NCBI GenBank assembly: GCA_903825245.1
Contig: CAIJZX010000033.1
Coordinates: forward strand, 1-57,961
Direction of reading: 5' to 3'
DNA: 57,961 nt
Source of the DNA: Candidatus Kerfeldbacteria bacterium
GTDB lineage: Bacteria > Patescibacteriota > Patescibacteriia > SBBC01 > CAIJZX01
A program made the translations under genes and the position numbers. Below the pieces are notes generated by a model that was given only the letters and a program-made list of their open reading frames with translations, was not told the origin of the DNA and searched no databases. This document shows positions 14,997 through 22,794 of this stretch, in pieces. The stretch's first letter is position 1. Each line of letters opens with the position of its first letter.

Positions 14997-15071
14997 CCCC
15001 TCCCTCTGCCCTTCGGGCATCTCCCTCCCGAAATCGGGAGGGAGACCCGGCGAAGCCGAGTGGGAGGGAGG
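14997..15071. repeat. Palindromic repeat copy in the heat-shock operon
   Basis: Stem 1 CTCCCTCCCG-aaat-CGGGAGGGAG (15021-15044), stem 2 CGGC-gaa-GCCG (15048-15058), G-rich tail, and an extra outer arm. It fills the gap after the hsp20 stop. Confidence 0.8.
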
Positions 15072-15081
15072 CGAATCTACC

Positions 15082-15501
15082 TTATGAAGCTTTCACTGAG
15101 ATTCGCCGCGGCTTCGCTTCGTCCGCTTTCGGGACAGTGATATGCAGAATGCCGTCTTTGTAGTTGGCTTCGGCTTTTTCTCCGATCACCGCTTTCGGTA
15201 ATGAGACGGCGCGGTAGAATGAACCGTAGCGCACTTCTTTGCGGTAGTAACTCTTGTCATCGACTTCCGACTTGTGCGATGATTGGCCGGAGATTTTGAG
15301 AATATTGTCTTCGATTTCGATGTTGACCTTCGATGGATCGATGCCGACGAGCGGCGTTTCGACGATGACGTTGTCCTTATCCTCGTACACATCCATAGCC
15401 GGGTTCATGATCCGTTGTGGGATCATCGGCATCCAGCTGGCATCGAGGAATCGGTCCATGTCATCCATCACATCCATCGGTGTCCATTTGACGATTGCCA
15501 T
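15082..15501 (-). CDS. Small heat-shock protein, Hsp20 family
   Basis: 139 residues with an alpha-crystallin domain from about residue 33. VYEDKDNVIVETPLVGIDPSKVNIEIEDNILKISG is the typical beta2-beta5 region, and ISGQ and the C-terminal KPRRISVKAS (I-x-V anchor) are recognisable. ATP-independent holdase that binds unfolding proteins and forms oligomers. Third gene of the heat-shock unit, 71 nt after grpE. Confidence 0.93.
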   Translation of the reverse strand: MAIVKWTPMDVMDDMDRFLDASWMPMIPQRIMNPAMDVYEDKDNVIVETPLVGIDPSKVNIEIEDNILKISGQSSHKSEVDDKSYYRKEVRYGSFYRAVSLPKAVIGEKAEANYKDGILHITVPKADEAKPRRISVKAS

Positions 15502-15572
15502 ATGTTTCGTGATTAATGATTATAGATTAAGGATTGAAATGCGGGTTTCTAACCCGCGATGGAAAACATTGT

Positions 15573-16073
15573 TTATTCGGCGACCACGACTTGCGCCGGT
15601 TCGAGGACTTTGTCCCCGGCCATGAATCCGGACTTCACTTCTTCGATAATCGTATCCGACTTCATGCCCTCTTTTTTGACTTTGGAAATAGCGTGGTGCT
15701 TTGTATGGTCAAATGGTTCGCCTTCGGTCTTGATCGGGGTGATGTTCATCGCTTTCAGCGCTTCTTCGAACTGGCGGAGTATATGGGTAATGCCTTTGAC
15801 CCATTCAATTTCCATCTGGTCTGCCGGAATATGCTTGATGGCGCGTTTCAGGTTGTCATAGATCGGCAGGAATTCCAGGACGACACTGCCTTGAGCAAAT
15901 TGGAAAATATCTGCTTTCTCTTTATCGGTTTGCTTCTTTAAGTTCAGGTAGTCGGCTTTCGCACGCTTCCACCCGTCCGTATGCTCAAGCAGTTGTTGTT
16001 CAAGCTTTCGAACTTTCTCTACAAGTTCGTTATCAGTATCTGGAGTTTGGCTGAGATTTGGCTGATCGTCCAT
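15573..16073 (-). CDS. grpE: Nucleotide exchange factor GrpE
   Basis: 166 residues from ATG 16073. The open frame extends further upstream into hrcA, but those residues do not fit GrpE. The N-terminal half is a long coiled coil (KVRKLEQQLLEHTDGWKRAKADYLN), followed by the FLPIYDNLKRA motif and the C-terminal beta domain with GFMAGDKVLEPAQVVVAE, which fits the ADP-state DnaK nucleotide cleft. Releases ADP from DnaK. Starts 7 nt after the hrcA stop. Confidence 0.95.
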   Translation of the reverse strand: MDDQPNLSQTPDTDNELVEKVRKLEQQLLEHTDGWKRAKADYLNLKKQTDKEKADIFQFAQGSVVLEFLPIYDNLKRAIKHIPADQMEIEWVKGITHILRQFEEALKAMNITPIKTEGEPFDHTKHHAISKVKKEGMKSDTIIEEVKSGFMAGDKVLEPAQVVVAE

Positions 16074-16080
16074 TGAGATA

Positions 16081-16785
16081 TTAAACAGTCTGTAAGAGTG
16101 ATTGAGTAAAGCGCATGATGGCCATGTGTTCGCCGTAGTCTTGGCGCAACGGTCCGAGGAAACTGATGACGCCGTTGGCGCGTCGCGGAATACTATACTT
16201 CCCGATAAGCGTGCCACAGGTGGCGCTGAATGGATTATCTTTCCCGACCATGATATGCACATCGTTGCCAATATGGGTAAACATTTGTGCCATCACCACG
16301 TCGAGGTGATCGACCACTTTTGACAGGCTCTGCAGAACGTTGATGTCGGCGAATTCCGGTTGGCCGAAGAGGTTGGAGAGTCCGGTATAATACGTATCGG
16401 TTTTATCGAAGGCAACGATCACTGCTTCATCAATAATTTCCGCAATCGCTTTCGCTAGTTTCCGTAACATTTCCTGCTCCGAATCATGATGATGCTTAGC
16501 AACAGACTCAAGATGCTCGCGCTCGCGTTTGCCAACCGTTTCGGTCGGCATCGCCCGCTTCACGAACCATCGCCAGGCGGCTTCCGTCGGCACCCGTCCG
16601 GCCGAGGTGTGCGGTTGATGGAGAAAACCTTCGTCTTCCAAAACCGCCATATCGTTACGTACTGTAGCCGGCGAAACATCGAAACCATTTCGTCCGACGA
16701 GATGACCGGAGCTGATCGGCTTGGCCGATTCGGTATAGGTTTTGATGATGGTTTCCAGGAGTGCCTCCTGGCGATCGGAAATCAT
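16081..16785 (-). CDS. hrcA: Heat-inducible transcription repressor HrcA, short form
   Basis: 234 residues. The N-terminal winged helix (RQEALLETIIKTYTESAKPISSGHLV, then VSPATVRNDMAVLEDEGFLHQPHTSAGRVPT) is classic HrcA. The rest matches the C-terminal domain, including GQPEFAD and GPLRQDYGEHMAIM, but the protein is about 100 residues shorter than typical HrcA, with much of the inserted dimerisation domain missing. It should bind the CIRCE element at 16830-16856 in its own promoter and repress the operon until heat shock. Confidence 0.93.
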   Translation of the reverse strand: MISDRQEALLETIIKTYTESAKPISSGHLVGRNGFDVSPATVRNDMAVLEDEGFLHQPHTSAGRVPTEAAWRWFVKRAMPTETVGKREREHLESVAKHHHDSEQEMLRKLAKAIAEIIDEAVIVAFDKTDTYYTGLSNLFGQPEFADINVLQSLSKVVDHLDVVMAQMFTHIGNDVHIMVGKDNPFSATCGTLIGKYSIPRRANGVISFLGPLRQDYGEHMAIMRFTQSLLQTV

Positions 16786-16829
16786 AGAATTTGAGAGGGT
16801 TTATCGGCCATAGCCGTAGCGAAGGCCGA

Positions 16830-16856
16830 TTAGCAGTCTCACCCCGAGAGTGCTAA
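16830..16856 (-). promoter_or_regulatory. CIRCE operator
   Basis: TTAGCAGTC-N9-GAGTGCTAA, one mismatch from the consensus TTAGCACTC-N9-GAGTGCTAA. It sits at the predicted transcription start of hrcA, the usual position for HrcA repression. Confidence 0.93.
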
Positions 16857-16861
16857 TTTGT

Positions 16862-16890
16862 AGTATACCCCCACACCAAAGACCCGTCAA
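16862..16890 (-). promoter_or_regulatory. Promoter of the hrcA-grpE-hsp20-dnaK operon
   Basis: On the minus strand TTGACG (16890-16885), 17-nt spacer, TATACT (16867-16862). The start falls inside CIRCE. Confidence 0.88.
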
Positions 16891-16940
16891 CACCTGCACC
16901 AATACTCTCAATGAAGGCCTCTATTGGTGTGGGGGTATAC
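16863..16940. repeat. Inverted repeat flanking the hrcA promoter (16-bp arms)
   Basis: GTATACCCCCACACCA (16863-16878) is the inverse of 16925-16940, with a 46-nt loop. The left arm contains the -10 hexamer and the -35 lies in the loop. A second small inverted repeat, ATACCCTA with TAGGGTAT, follows at about 16937-16958. Confidence 0.85.
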
Positions 16941-16992
16941 CCTATATTTTTAGGGTATCAAGTCTCCTACAAGGAGATAAAACCAATGACAA

Positions 16993-17018
16993 GAAAAAAC
17001 CGCACATCTGTGGTGCGG
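16993..17018 (-). terminator. Terminator of the 17021 gene
   Basis: On the minus strand CCGCAC-cacagat-GTGCGG followed by TTTTTTC. Confidence 0.85.
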
Positions 17019-17020
17019 CG

Positions 17021-17548
17021 CTAGAAGCTCAACAATTTATACGTCTCAATCAAAGCGTTGTACAACAACATGCGGCTGTGTTCCGAGGTGATGTATGGAC
17101 GAGTGACGTGGTAGGAACGATGCCTGGCAAACTGTTCGTGTTCGTGGCCAACAATCATGTACGCTCCATCTATCGGATACCCAGGCGATGCGAGCGAGGC
17201 GATAACCACATCATCGGTGGCATCGGTTTGACAAAAATCGGCCACGTAGGAATTCGCATGTTCGACAATCGCCTTCCATTCGCCCTGGATCAAGGCCCGA
17301 TCTTTGAAACTGATGCAAGCGAACGTCAGTCGAGAGCGGTCTGCTTCCGTGAATCGATAAACGAAGAGGTAGAACAGCTGGTCAGTGCTTCGCCGAAAAT
17401 AATCGGCCGAAGCGAATCGTTCATGAGCGCCGAGTACGACATGAGCGCCGGCAGCGAACGAGGTGAAAAACCTATCGACTAACACCAGATTGTCGTAGGA
17501 AGTTGCATGTGCCGCAACATAGTCGCGAGCCTCACGTAGCTTGACCAT
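17021..17548 (-). CDS. Hypothetical soluble cassette protein
   Basis: 175 residues from ATG 17548, with GGGAGGGAG directly upstream. Alpha/beta-like, with alternating hydrophobic strands (NLVLVDRFF, LTFACISF, VVIASLASPGYP, GAYMIVGHEHEQF) but no motif I can assign. No TM. Its promoter lies at the end of pgeF and its terminator abuts the hrcA control region, so it is transcribed alone. Confidence 0.65.
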   Translation of the reverse strand: MVKLREARDYVAAHATSYDNLVLVDRFFTSFAAGAHVVLGAHERFASADYFRRSTDQLFYLFVYRFTEADRSRLTFACISFKDRALIQGEWKAIVEHANSYVADFCQTDATDDVVIASLASPGYPIDGAYMIVGHEHEQFARHRSYHVTRPYITSEHSRMLLYNALIETYKLLSF

Positions 17549-17596
17549 GCTCCCTCCCTGGTTGGATGTAGGTTGTGAAGAACGGCGTTGATAAAG

Positions 17597-17625
17597 ACTC
17601 TACTCTCGACACTCCACGCCGTCAA
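17597..17625 (-). promoter_or_regulatory. Promoter of the 17021 gene
   Basis: On the minus strand TTGACG (17625-17620), 17-nt spacer, TAGAGT (17602-17597). The -35 overlaps the stop codon region of pgeF. Confidence 0.7.
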
Positions 17626-18326
17626 GAAATTTCTGATTTACGAACTATGTACCCAACTTGCAATTGCGGAGTTATCGGATGATCCCGACGATAAGAATAT
17701 AACGCATGATCTTCAAATGTGCACCGTGAGTCAAACATCATTTTCCCCTCTTGCACGCCCGCCGTTAATAACTGTTGGCGTGCAACAGATCGCAGATCAA
17801 GGCGGAAGTCGTAATCACGTTTTTGACATGCATCAGGCCACTGGGCGAACGCGGCGGCATCATTTTTCGACACAGTATAGTGATCAGCGCAAATACCTGG
17901 TGAGATGGAAACTAAGCAATCGCTCGCGATTGAAGGGAACGCTTCAATCCACCCCTGAAAAAACTTCAATAGTATTTCGGCTGCTAAACCGCGGCGACCG
18001 GCATGCACCATGCCAATCACCTGGCGTTTTGGATCATAGGCCGAAATCAGCAGACAATCTGCGGCGGTCATTGCTAAACCGACGTTTGGTTCAGCGGTTA
18101 TGAGTCCGTCCGTATCAGGAATAATAGTTCCGCCGTCCGACGCCGTTACGACGACAATGTTTGTGCCATGACACAAACCGGCGTGCACCGTTTCCGCTGG
18201 CCGTAAGCCATGTTGCGCAAGATAGTGCTGACGGTTCTCGAAACCACCGTTGATAGCCATCGTGCCGTCAATAGCTTCAGAATAACCGTGGACAAGGTTC
18301 GGGAAATCAGACCACCGTAACATCAC
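17622..18326 (-). CDS. pgeF: PgeF/YfiH laccase-domain protein (peptidoglycan editing factor)
   Basis: 234 residues. The family signature is present: CHGTNIV near residue 58, then LAMTAADCLLISAYDP and VIGMVHAGRRGL, where the His and Cys residues bind zinc or copper. Known members remove L-Ser wrongly built into muropeptides or act as purine nucleoside phosphorylases/deaminases. Which activity applies here is unknown. The start overlaps the stop of the upstream glycosyltransferase gene by 4 nt, so they are co-translated. Confidence 0.9.
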   Translation of the reverse strand: MMLRWSDFPNLVHGYSEAIDGTMAINGGFENRQHYLAQHGLRPAETVHAGLCHGTNIVVVTASDGGTIIPDTDGLITAEPNVGLAMTAADCLLISAYDPKRQVIGMVHAGRRGLAAEILLKFFQGWIEAFPSIASDCLVSISPGICADHYTVSKNDAAAFAQWPDACQKRDYDFRLDLRSVARQQLLTAGVQEGKMMFDSRCTFEDHALYSYRRDHPITPQLQVGYIVRKSEIS

Positions 18327-19480
18327 ACTCTGCCCTTCGCTTGCAATCGTTCATAGATCGGTTCAAGACGATCGACGATTCGCCGCCAATCATATTGCAG
18401 CGCTTTCTCTCGTCCCGCTTGCCCCATACGCTGGCGAAGATCAGGGTCTTTAGCTAATACAGTAATCGCCTCCGCTAAATGCCGTGGACTACGCGGTGGC
18501 ACGAGGAGCCCTTCGACGCCAGGATTCACGACCCACCGATAGCCATCAATATCCGAAGCGACAACCGGCGTCCCGCAGGCCATAGCTTCGAGCAATACAA
18601 TGCCGAAACTTTCATTGCCGGTAGCTGGTGAACAGTAAATATCAGCGCTCTTGTAGTACCGCGGAATATCTTCGGGCGCGGCGTACCCTTTAAACTCAAC
18701 GCGGTGACGAAGACTCAAAGGAATTTGAGCATCGTAGTATTTCTTCATCCAACTTGTACCGACGACGGTAACGCGGTAATTGGCAATGCGTTTCTCTAAT
18801 TCAGGCAAGGCGGCGAACAGATACTTTGCACCTTTCCGCGGATCCATCCGTCCGACGAAGAGAATATTCAATGCGTCATCGGTACGATCCCACGGTTTCA
18901 CCTCAGGCGAAAAATGGTCGGTATCAATGCCGTTGGGAATTACCGCTACATCAAGGTCAGGATAGTATCGACGGACAATCGCTTCGGCGCTGGGCGAGAC
19001 AGCGATGTGTTGGCCGATTTTTTCCACAGCATCATCAATTACGGTACGAAACAGCCGATAGATAAGATCAGAAAATGCGTGACTATCACGGAACGAGTGA
19101 TGCGTGCCGACTTTCGGTGTCCGCATCACCTTGCTAGCAATGAGCGGTAACCCTGGATCAGTCGGACTTTGAATATGAATGATATCGAACTGCTCGCGCT
19201 CTTCAATTTTTTGAAGCATTCGCCCCAACTTCCATCCCCAGGTCACATGCATAGTCGCACCGTTCATCGTCAATGGAATTTGTACACCATGACGAAGAAC
19301 GCGCAGATCGCGATCGTCATCGCGCTTTCCGCTGCCGATTTTCATCGAGCGATGAATGCCGCCGGTAATAACCGTTACCTCATGACCACGCCGTTGCAGT
19401 TCTTTGCCGATATGCCAAACATGCTCGGTCACGCCACCCAGCACAGGATAATAGGCCTGTGTGACGAGACCAATGCGCAT
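18323..19480 (-). CDS. GT4-family glycosyltransferase
   Basis: 385 residues with the GT-B fold. N-terminal domain: PVLGGVTEHVWHIGKELQ. C-terminal nucleotide-binding domain: ILFVGRMDPRKG, then ESFGIVLLEAMACGTPVVAS, the E-x7-E motif of GT4. Transfers a sugar from a nucleotide-sugar donor at the inner face of the membrane; close in pattern to phosphatidylinositol mannosyltransferase-like enzymes. Ends in a 4-nt overlap with pgeF. Confidence 0.92.
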   Translation of the reverse strand: MRIGLVTQAYYPVLGGVTEHVWHIGKELQRRGHEVTVITGGIHRSMKIGSGKRDDDRDLRVLRHGVQIPLTMNGATMHVTWGWKLGRMLQKIEEREQFDIIHIQSPTDPGLPLIASKVMRTPKVGTHHSFRDSHAFSDLIYRLFRTVIDDAVEKIGQHIAVSPSAEAIVRRYYPDLDVAVIPNGIDTDHFSPEVKPWDRTDDALNILFVGRMDPRKGAKYLFAALPELEKRIANYRVTVVGTSWMKKYYDAQIPLSLRHRVEFKGYAAPEDIPRYYKSADIYCSPATGNESFGIVLLEAMACGTPVVASDIDGYRWVVNPGVEGLLVPPRSPRHLAEAITVLAKDPDLRQRMGQAGREKALQYDWRRIVDRLEPIYERLQAKGRV

Positions 19481-19492
19481 ATTACTTGGAAG

Positions 19493-20038
19493 TTATTTTA
19501 TCGTGACCGTCTGCTTTGTAGCATCGGTACCCAGCTGTAACTGCAAATTCTTAGCATCAGTCGGGATAAGATACTCAAAGAATCCGCGATCATTCTTTAC
19601 GGTCGTGCTCGCGATCTTTAAATACATCAACGGATATGTCGTTGTACCGTCAGATAACGATACCGATTGAATTTGAGATTGGATTGCTAAGGCATCAGCC
19701 GGCGCGACTGCATCAAAGTACACCACGAGATACGTCTTTCCACTCACCACCGCGCTACCATTAAATGTCGCATATTTTTGCTGGCTGGAAATCGTGATTG
19801 TTTTCGTACCTGCTTTGAGTGTCCCCGTCACCGCCGTATCACCCTTCACCTCAGTCGGTAACGATACATTTTTTGGCGTAACCGTATTCGTTGTGTTCGT
19901 TTGCGTAGTCGTGGTGGTAGTGGTTTTCGAAACCCACGGCCACGAGGCTTTACCCTGTTGTACTACAAACCAATATGCCCCAGCGACAAGCGCTAGGAAA
20001 ACGATGATGAGAACAGTAATGAGGATTGGGCGTCGCAT
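19493..20038 (-). CDS. Single-TM extracytoplasmic beta-domain protein
   Basis: 181 residues: one N-terminal TM helix (about 5-27), a Thr-rich linker (SKTTTTTTTQTNTTNT), then a beta-rich domain with no Cys. The domain layout resembles DUF4352-type secreted domains, but this is a weak impression. Promoter TGCTATACT lies about 24 nt before the start. Immediately precedes the GT4 gene (12 nt), so the two share a transcript. Confidence 0.65.
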   Translation of the reverse strand: MRRPILITVLIIVFLALVAGAYWFVVQQGKASWPWVSKTTTTTTTQTNTTNTVTPKNVSLPTEVKGDTAVTGTLKAGTKTITISSQQKYATFNGSAVVSGKTYLVVYFDAVAPADALAIQSQIQSVSLSDGTTTYPLMYLKIASTTVKNDRGFFEYLIPTDAKNLQLQLGTDATKQTVTIK

Positions 20039-20307
20039 AGGCGTGTTGGTTTAGTTACCCACAGTATAGCAAAAACAAGGAAAAGGTGGTAGCCCACTCG
20101 GATCTTGGGACTAGGCTGTGGAGGCAGTGTTAGGGTTTCTGGAGCTATTTTCTAGGAACAATCTGATGCCCTCTCGGTCGGGAGCCTGTACGCGGATGGT
20201 GGAATAAATAGAAAATTTCGTTTTAGTGTTTTGGCGTATGGGATTGTGCAGAGCATATCGTCTACTCGTTGTTCGTTGATTGTATAAAAATGTTTAGAAA
20301 GTTGCGC
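20039..20307. other. Intergenic region without recognised genes
   Basis: Apart from the TATACT promoter of the 20038 gene at its left edge I see no coding frame, no strong hairpin and no tRNA here. The 20308 gene lies convergent-side on the same strand. Confidence 0.5.
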
Positions 20308-20766
20308 TCATTTAAATTTCAAAATAATAACGCTTTTAATAATTCCAATAATTAATCCAACTACAGCAGCAATTCCAATAAGTTTTAATAAAAGATTGAA
20401 ACTTTTTAATTTTGTATTATGTATCGCTTTTTTGTTATCACTATTTACATCTACACCCTGAATGATAGTTTTCTTATAATTTTCAAAGAAATCTTCCCAT
20501 AATTTAACTTCATGTTCAGTTACTGTCTGACCTGTTGTGGAAATATCGGCCTGCAAATGAACGGTTGTACCCTTTACACCAACCTTTATATTGCTTTTCC
20601 AACTTAATGGATTGAACGTAATCCTATTTATAATAGCACTACCACGGGTAAAAACTATTTCATTTTCATCCTCACTTTGAAGTTTAAATTTATTCTCTAT
20701 AAAATACTTTTTTGTTTTGAGAATGGTATTATTAGAATTGATTTCAAACTTTATAGAATAATCCAT
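20308..20766 (-). CDS. AT-rich hypothetical protein with C-terminal membrane anchor
   Basis: 152 residues, mostly soluble N-terminal part with beta pattern, and one hydrophobic helix near the C-terminus (about 125-148), giving tail-anchored topology. No recognised domain. Base composition is clearly AT-rich compared with flanking genes, and it lies next to a tRNA gene whose 3' end is duplicated, which fits a remnant of integrated DNA. Confidence 0.6.
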   Translation of the reverse strand: MDYSIKFEINSNNTILKTKKYFIENKFKLQSEDENEIVFTRGSAIINRITFNPLSWKSNIKVGVKGTTVHLQADISTTGQTVTEHEVKLWEDFFENYKKTIIQGVDVNSDNKKAIHNTKLKSFNLLLKLIGIAAVVGLIIGIIKSVIILKFK

Positions 20767-20861
20767 AGTAATATCGCCTAATGTTTATACGCTTTGATAG
20801 CGTCGATTGTGTGTCGGTCACACTAGTATGCGGATCCTCTCGGTCATCAATAATAAGTGTT

Positions 20862-20883
20862 GATGGTAGCGCTACCGGGATTC
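20862..20883. repeat. Duplicate of the tRNA-Glu 3' end (att-like site)
   Basis: This 22-bp segment is identical to 21029-21050, which encodes the 3' half of the T-arm, the acceptor strand and CCA of tRNA-Glu plus two following bases. A copied tRNA 3' end is the usual scar of tyrosine-recombinase integration. The 145 bp between the copies contain no gene I can recognise. Confidence 0.7.
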
Positions 20884-21030
20884 CTTCTCCCCCGAGTCGA
20901 ACCGTGGAAGGTTCGCCTCTCCTCCAAAGCCTGCCGCTGTGGCTTCATCCGCTTCGCGGCGCAACAGTCGGCTTCGAATCCAGTCATGCAATCGCCAGGA
21001 CCCTCGACCGTTGGTCGATCGCTCTGGCGA

Positions 21031-21108
21031 TGGTAGCGCTACCGGGATTCGAACCCGGGTTTCCTGGATGAGAACCAGACGTCCTAGACCGGACTAGACG
21101 ATAGCGCC
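21031..21108 (-). tRNA. tRNA-Glu (anticodon CTC)
   Basis: Reading on the minus strand from 21108: acceptor GGCGCTA pairs with TAGCGCT, D-arm region follows, anticodon stem CTGG/CCAG encloses loop TTCTCAT with anticodon CTC, T-arm CCGGG-TTCGAAT-CCCGG, discriminator A and an encoded CCA. The first acceptor pair is G-U. The 3' end is duplicated at 20862-20883. Confidence 0.93.
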
Positions 21109-21126
21109 ATGGGTGAAAACAGCGGG

Positions 21127-21155
21127 AGTGTAGCGATAATTAGCATAATTGGCAA
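21127..21155 (-). promoter_or_regulatory. Promoter of tRNA-Glu
   Basis: On the minus strand TTGCCA (21155-21150), 17-nt spacer, TACACT (21132-21127), about 18 nt before the mature 5' end. Confidence 0.7.
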
Positions 21156-21219
21156 GACCAGACAACAAGAGCTGGTCGAGCGACACGAATTCATTTTGGG
21201 TCGCGAGACTCTTCTCAGG

Positions 21220-21252
21220 CATTTTGCCGTGGCCTTGCGCCATGGCAAAATG
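21220..21252. repeat. Strong hairpin between the 21307 gene and tRNA-Glu
   Basis: CATTTTGCC pairs with GGCAAAATG and the inner GTGGC with GCCAT around a 5-nt loop, a 14-bp stem. No T-run follows on either side, so it is not a classic terminator, though it may end the upstream transcript. Confidence 0.6.
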
Positions 21253-21306
21253 AGCAACACCAACTCGGCTCGGATTTCCCGTGCCGGATGGTGCGTACGC
21301 ACACAG

Positions 21307-21591
21307 TTATTTCTTTTCTGTATTCAAGTAAATACCGCCCAACATCGCAACGATTGCGAGTAGGAGATAAAACGTCGGATCGGCAAAAAGTTCTTGGGTT
21401 CCAACCTGATACACAAATCCGTATTGGGTGAAGACTGCTAGAACACCGTTCACTAACGCGAACCAAAAGAAGGCTTTGGCTAACATCGCGTTCGTAAACT
21501 TATTCTGCCAACGATGACTCATCGTGGCAATCACGCCGCCGACGATAACGACAACGACGATCACTTCGATAATTGTTTTTAGTGTTTCCAT
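21307..21591 (-). CDS. Small three-TM membrane protein behind a structured leader
   Basis: 94 residues with hydrophobic segments at about 5-24, 38-58 and 70-88, and a short Lys tail. No recognised family. The Shine-Dalgarno GGGGGTGA lies 9 nt before the ATG, unusual for this window's membrane genes. The leader folds into a compact three-way junction (21617-21696) with a possible pseudoknot just before the Shine-Dalgarno, so expression is likely controlled at the RNA level. Confidence 0.7.
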   Translation of the reverse strand: METLKTIIEVIVVVVIVGGVIATMSHRWQNKFTNAMLAKAFFWFALVNGVLAVFTQYGFVYQVGTQELFADPTFYLLLAIVAMLGGIYLNTEKK

Positions 21592-21616
21592 GCGCTCAAT
21601 TCACCCCCTTTTCTAG

Positions 21617-21696
21617 CAGAGTCGCCTGCCAGTTTTCGGCAGGAATCCGGCTTCGTCCAACATCATATAGTGCTAGGTTTCGCCGAACAGACTCTG
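21617..21696 (-). promoter_or_regulatory. Candidate cis-regulatory RNA: three-way junction with possible pseudoknot
   Basis: Three perfect or near-perfect stems nest without overlap: P1 21617-21623 with 21690-21696 (7 bp), P2 21646-21651 with 21682-21687 (6 bp, one G-U), P3 21625-21630 with 21638-21643 (6 bp, 7-nt loop). Junction strands are only 1-2 nt. The 30-nt P2 loop contains CTAGC, complementary to GCTAG just 3' of P1 and upstream of the Shine-Dalgarno of the 21307 gene. No known riboswitch core recognised by eye. A TATACT box lies at 21741-21736. Confidence 0.55.
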
Positions 21697-21761
21697 AATA
21701 AATTAATGTGTTTACTGTTGATATCTTTCGCGTGGAGTATACCACCTCCGGATAGCGGTCG

Positions 21762-22784
21762 CTAGAGGAGTTTTCCCACCAAGACCGCCTGTTCTACGAA
21801 ACGATTTGCATAGCCCCATTCGTTGTCATACCAGGCCGCAACTTTCACTAAGTCGCCATCAATAACATTCGTCAACGGCAAGTCAACGATCGCGGAGGCT
21901 GGATTGCCTTTAAAGTCAGTGGAGACCAACTGCTCATCGGAGACAACCAACACTCCTTTCATTGCCGGACTGGCGGCGGCTTTGCGGAAGGCGCTGTTTA
22001 CTTCCTCAATTGTCGTCTTCCGTTTGGTCAGAAACGTAAAATCCGTATACGACACGGTAAGTGTTGGAACCCGAAGTGCATAACCATCAAATTTCCCTTT
22101 GAGTTCAGGCAACACTTCCGCCGTGGAAATTGCCGCACCGGACGTTGTCGGCACGATGTTTTGTGCCGCAGCACGAGCACGTCGAAGATCAGGATGCATC
22201 GGCGGCACCGGGCCGTCGACAAGATTCTGTTCGGCGGTATACGAGTGAATCGTCGTCATCGCCGCTTTTTTGATACCGAATTTTTCTAACATGACTTTGC
22301 TGACCGGCGAGACACAATTCGTTGTGCAGGAAGCATTGGAAATAACATCATCGCCGTGATTTTTTTCAGCATTAACACCAAACAAATACGTTTGCACGTC
22401 TCCACCTTTGGTCGGTGCAGAGACAATCACACGTTTGGCACCGGCAGTCAGGTGCGCTCGCGCCGCTCCGTCTTTCGTTAAGCGACCCGTTGATTCAAGT
22501 ACCACGTCAATTTTCAATTCTTTCCATGGGAGTTCTGCTGGTTCTTTCACCGATACGAATTTAATGCGGCGATCATCAACGAGTAACCAGTTATCTTCTA
22601 CTTTTACCGTTCGATGATACGCGCCGTAAGCCGTGTCGTGGCGCAACAAGTGCGCCATAACTTCCAGAGAACCAAGATCATTCACGGCAACGACTTCCAA
22701 CTCCGGTTTTTCCATAGCAATTTTGAAGGCATGGCGGCCGATGCGACCGAATCCATTAATAGCAACTCGTGTTTTTTTTGGCAT
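21762..22784 (-). CDS. gapA: Glyceraldehyde-3-phosphate dehydrogenase, type I
   Basis: 340 residues. N-terminal NAD-binding motif INGFGRIGR, catalytic cysteine in SNASCTTNC, then HSYTAEQ and WYDNEWGYANR at the C-terminus. Oxidises glyceraldehyde-3-phosphate to 1,3-bisphosphoglycerate. Located 10 nt after tpiA on the same strand, so the two neighbouring glycolytic steps are co-expressed. Confidence 0.97.
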   Translation of the reverse strand: MPKKTRVAINGFGRIGRHAFKIAMEKPELEVVAVNDLGSLEVMAHLLRHDTAYGAYHRTVKVEDNWLLVDDRRIKFVSVKEPAELPWKELKIDVVLESTGRLTKDGAARAHLTAGAKRVIVSAPTKGGDVQTYLFGVNAEKNHGDDVISNASCTTNCVSPVSKVMLEKFGIKKAAMTTIHSYTAEQNLVDGPVPPMHPDLRRARAAAQNIVPTTSGAAISTAEVLPELKGKFDGYALRVPTLTVSYTDFTFLTKRKTTIEEVNSAFRKAAASPAMKGVLVVSDEQLVSTDFKGNPASAIVDLPLTNVIDGDLVKVAAWYDNEWGYANRFVEQAVLVGKLL

Positions 22785-22794
22785 ATGTTTGTGG

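Noticed and set aside
16994-17018. Terminator at 16993-17018 assigned to hrcA
   Set aside because: It lies upstream of the hrcA promoter; orientation and position fit the 17021 gene.
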